From: Chryseobacterium gleum | GTDB taxonomy: Bacteria; Bacteroidota; Bacteroidia; Flavobacteriales_D; Crocinitomicaceae | Length of the DNA: 43,056 nucleotides | Direction of reading: 5' to 3' | Assembly: GCA_945902775.1 (NCBI GenBank) | Contig: CAMDMY010000018.1 | Coordinates: 1 to 43,056 of the forward strand | Part shown: piece after piece, positions 41,297 through 43,056 of the stretch | How positions within the stretch are numbered: position 1 is the stretch's first letter | Layout of the letters: the number at the start of each line of letters is the position of its first letter | The notes under the pieces: model-generated | Database searches by the model: none | What the model was told of the DNA's origin: nothing | What the model saw: the letters and a program-made list of their open reading frames with translations, nothing else | Program-made: the position numbers and the translations under genes

Positions 41297-42424
41297 ATGA
41301 ATTTAAAGGTCTGTTTTATATTTAATTTTTTACTTTTTTCTCCAATTGTTTTTGAATTAAAAGCACAATTGGAGGATAGAAAAGCTGCCGATTTGCCTTT
41401 TTTTAAAACAAAATGTTTTGGGATTGAAATTAAAGGTAAAACAGGTTTTTTAATTGGTGAAAGAGGTGAAATTGCCAATCTACCGAAAGAACGTACTTTT
41501 GCATCCGAAATTTCAGTTGTCAATTATACGAATGGCACAAAAAAATGGCACAAGGATTATAATTATCCAACTATAGGTGGGACTTTTTTTGCTGCATCTG
41601 CTGGAAATAGAAAAGTATTAGGAAATTTTTATGGTTCTTATGCGTTTATCGAATTTCCATTCATTAAAACTTCTCATTATCAGTTCTGTGCAAAACTTGG
41701 TAGTGGTTTAGCTTATACCTCAAAAGTTTATGACCCTACTACTGATCCTAAAAATGCTGTGATTAGTTCTCATGTAAATGCCCTTATTTGTTTTGGAATT
41801 AAAAACAAATTTATATTTGGTAAAAATCAATTGATTTTAGGATTGGATTTATCGCATTGTTCCAATGCCGCTTATAAAGTACCTAATATTGGTATCAATA
41901 TGCCGTTCATTAGTTTAGGATATGGATATAGATTAACCAATTACAATATAAAAGAAACTGAAGATTCGCCTATAAAACCGAATAAATTTTTATTCGGAAT
42001 AAGTACAGTTTATTCTGTTAAAGATGTATTTCCAACTGGTCAAGGTCATTTACCAATTTATGGGTTGAGTTTATTTACAAGGAGTTTTGTTAGTTCAAAA
42101 GTGGGTTGGGAAGTCTCTTTGGATGCTATTTCAAAGCAAATTATTAGTAGATATAAAACTGAAATTCCCAAAACACAAAAAGATTATATACAAATCGGAA
42201 TATATGGAGGATATTTACTTCCTTTAGATCACTTTCATTTTGTTTTAGGAATGGGATTGAATGTGATAGATAAGTTTCAGCCTGAAGGTAGGTTTTATCA
42301 CAGAATTGGAATGCGTTATTATCTAAATAATGGAATAAGTATAAATGCCGTTTTACGATCGAATTGGGCGAAAGCTGATTTTGCAGAATGGGGAATAGGG
42401 TACACTTTTAATTACAAGAAGTAA
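41297..42424 (+). CDS. PagL-like acyloxyacyl hydrolase (lipid A 3-O-deacylase family)
   Basis: From the ATG at 41297 the protein has 375 residues: signal peptide (about 1-23, ending LKAQ) and an outer-membrane beta-barrel. The PagL signature His-x-Ser-Asn is seen as H187-C-S189-N190 in LDLSHCSNAAYKVPNIG. PagL removes the 3-O acyl chain of lipid A in the outer membrane. The protein is about twice the length of Pseudomonas PagL, with a C-terminal second half rich in barrel strands. The frame extends to TTG 41291, which lies in the promoter. It overlaps the next gene by 1 nt. Confidence 0.85.
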   Translation: MNLKVCFIFNFLLFSPIVFELKAQLEDRKAADLPFFKTKCFGIEIKGKTGFLIGERGEIANLPKERTFASEISVVNYTNGTKKWHKDYNYPTIGGTFFAASAGNRKVLGNFYGSYAFIEFPFIKTSHYQFCAKLGSGLAYTSKVYDPTTDPKNAVISSHVNALICFGIKNKFIFGKNQLILGLDLSHCSNAAYKVPNIGINMPFISLGYGYRLTNYNIKETEDSPIKPNKFLFGISTVYSVKDVFPTGQGHLPIYGLSLFTRSFVSSKVGWEVSLDAISKQIISRYKTEIPKTQKDYIQIGIYGGYLLPLDHFHFVLGMGLNVIDKFQPEGRFYHRIGMRYYLNNGISINAVLRSNWAKADFAEWGIGYTFNYKK

Positions 42425-43056
42425 TGAATATGTTTAAGTCGTTAATTTTTATTTCATTATTAGCTGGTGTTAAGTCTTGCAAAAAGGCGGAGGATAGAGA
42501 ATGTTTAAAATCTACTGGACATATTGTAACGCAAGAGATTGGAATGCCATCATTCACGAAACTTGATTTAAATGAAAAAATCGAATTTTGTTTAGTCCAA
42601 GATACTGTTTTTAAAGTCGTTTTAAATGGAGGTAAAAATTTGTTGAACGATATAAAAATGAGTGTTTCAGATGACCGTTTAACTATTACGAATGAAAATA
42701 AATGTAATTTTTTAAGAAGTTATAAAAAAATAATAAAGGCTGAAATTCATTTTGTTGATTTAACTGAAATTAATTACCTAGGGACTGAAATATTAACGAA
42801 TATTGACACATTAAATCTTCCATGGTTAAAGTTAGCTATATTAAATAGTTCAGGATCAGTTAAATTAAATTTGAAGTCGAAATTTATATTTGCTAGTGCT
42901 TCAGGAGGTTATGGTGATTTCAATCTAAGTGGAACTGCTGATTATGCTAATTTATACATAGACAATAATGGATTTTGTAATACCTTTAAATTACTCATCA
43001 AAGATTCTGTGAAAGTTGTTTCAAATACTATGGGTAATATGATGGTTAATTCAGAT
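42424..43056 (+). CDS. Head-GIN (DUF2807) lipoprotein, 3' end beyond the window
   Basis: An ATG overlapping the preceding stop (TAATG) opens a frame of 211 codons that runs off the right edge. It encodes a lipoprotein signal ending GVKSC (Cys19), then beta-solenoid-like strands with repeated DLTEINYLGTE and ASASGGYGDFNLSG phrases, as in the putative auto-transporter adhesin head GIN domain (DUF2807). The family has no known activity. The coupling to the lipid A deacylase gene suggests shared expression at the outer membrane. Confidence 0.82.
   Translation, partial: MNMFKSLIFISLLAGVKSCKKAEDRECLKSTGHIVTQEIGMPSFTKLDLNEKIEFCLVQDTVFKVVLNGGKNLLNDIKMSVSDDRLTITNENKCNFLRSYKKIIKAEIHFVDLTEINYLGTEILTNIDTLNLPWLKLAILNSSGSVKLNLKSKFIFASASGGYGDFNLSGTADYANLYIDNNGFCNTFKLLIKDSVKVVSNTMGNMMVNSD

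Noticed and set aside
1-43056. tRNA, rRNA, insertion sequence, prophage or integrase
   Set aside because: Intergenic spaces are short and AT-rich, and I see no cloverleaf-like GC-rich segment, transposase, terminal repeats or phage gene.

Overview
The window is AT-rich chromosomal DNA from a member of the Bacteroidota, most likely a flavobacterium (order Flavobacteriales). The signs are a type A and a type B type IX secretion (T9SS) sorting domain, a GldH-like lipoprotein, a PorE-like OmpA protein, a TonB receptor with a carboxypeptidase-regulatory N-terminus, promoter elements of the Bacteroidetes form TAnnTTTG, and no visible Shine-Dalgarno sequences. Family or genus cannot be fixed from this sequence alone. 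I see no phage, insertion sequence, CRISPR array, rRNA or tRNA, so this reads as stable core and shell genome.

Layout. 1-5.3 kb: tail of an unknown gene, a universal stress protein with a CvfB-like RNA-binding protein, then a secreted NlpC/P60 peptidase and a beta-mannosidase on the minus strand. 5.5-6.7 kb: a YciO-family gene translationally coupled to a class I glutamine amidotransferase. 6.7-11.8 kb (minus): FAH-family hydrolase, DEDDh exonuclease, PorE-like OmpA protein, 2-oxoacid dehydrogenase E2. 12.2-18.1 kb: secreted leucine-rich-repeat protein, a glycosyltransferase fused to a degenerate sugar-phosphate transferase, Fic protein, RidA, PabA/TrpG-type amidotransferase, GldH-like lipoprotein, DUF1569 protein. 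18.2-20.2 kb (plus): three overlapping genes, a signal-peptide-bearing YidD-like protein followed by two related membrane proteins with a P-G-x-G motif; this is the best candidate here for an undescribed system. 20.2-23.0 kb (minus): an unknown 630-residue secreted protein and an OmpA protein. 23.1-26.9 kb (plus): secreted glutathione peroxidase, VOC protein, alpha/beta hydrolase, and a four-helix membrane protein coupled to a T9SS cargo. 27.0-30.8 kb (minus): DUF4159 protein, RsmE, HolA, TsaC/Sua5, TrmD. 30.8-34.9 kb (minus): a five-gene envelope operon (GT2, HAD phosphatase, YwqK-like, lipoprotein, GT4). 35.0-41.2 kb (minus): a 33-residue membrane ORF, a 922-residue T9SS adhesin-like protein, a TonB receptor and MazG. 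41.3-43.1 kb (plus): a PagL-like lipid A deacylase coupled to a head-GIN lipoprotein that runs off the window.

Two themes cut across the window. First, the envelope: T9SS cargo and accessory proteins, OmpA proteins, glycosyltransferases, lipid A modification and secreted hydrolases dominate. Second, non-coding structure: TAnnTTTG elements lie upstream of many genes and in several cases settle the start codon (two mRNAs look leaderless), and intergenic spaces carry period-6 to period-8 repeats built on AGRTTR/YAAYCT-like units, some folded into hairpins, plus one perfect 52-bp palindrome with no loop.
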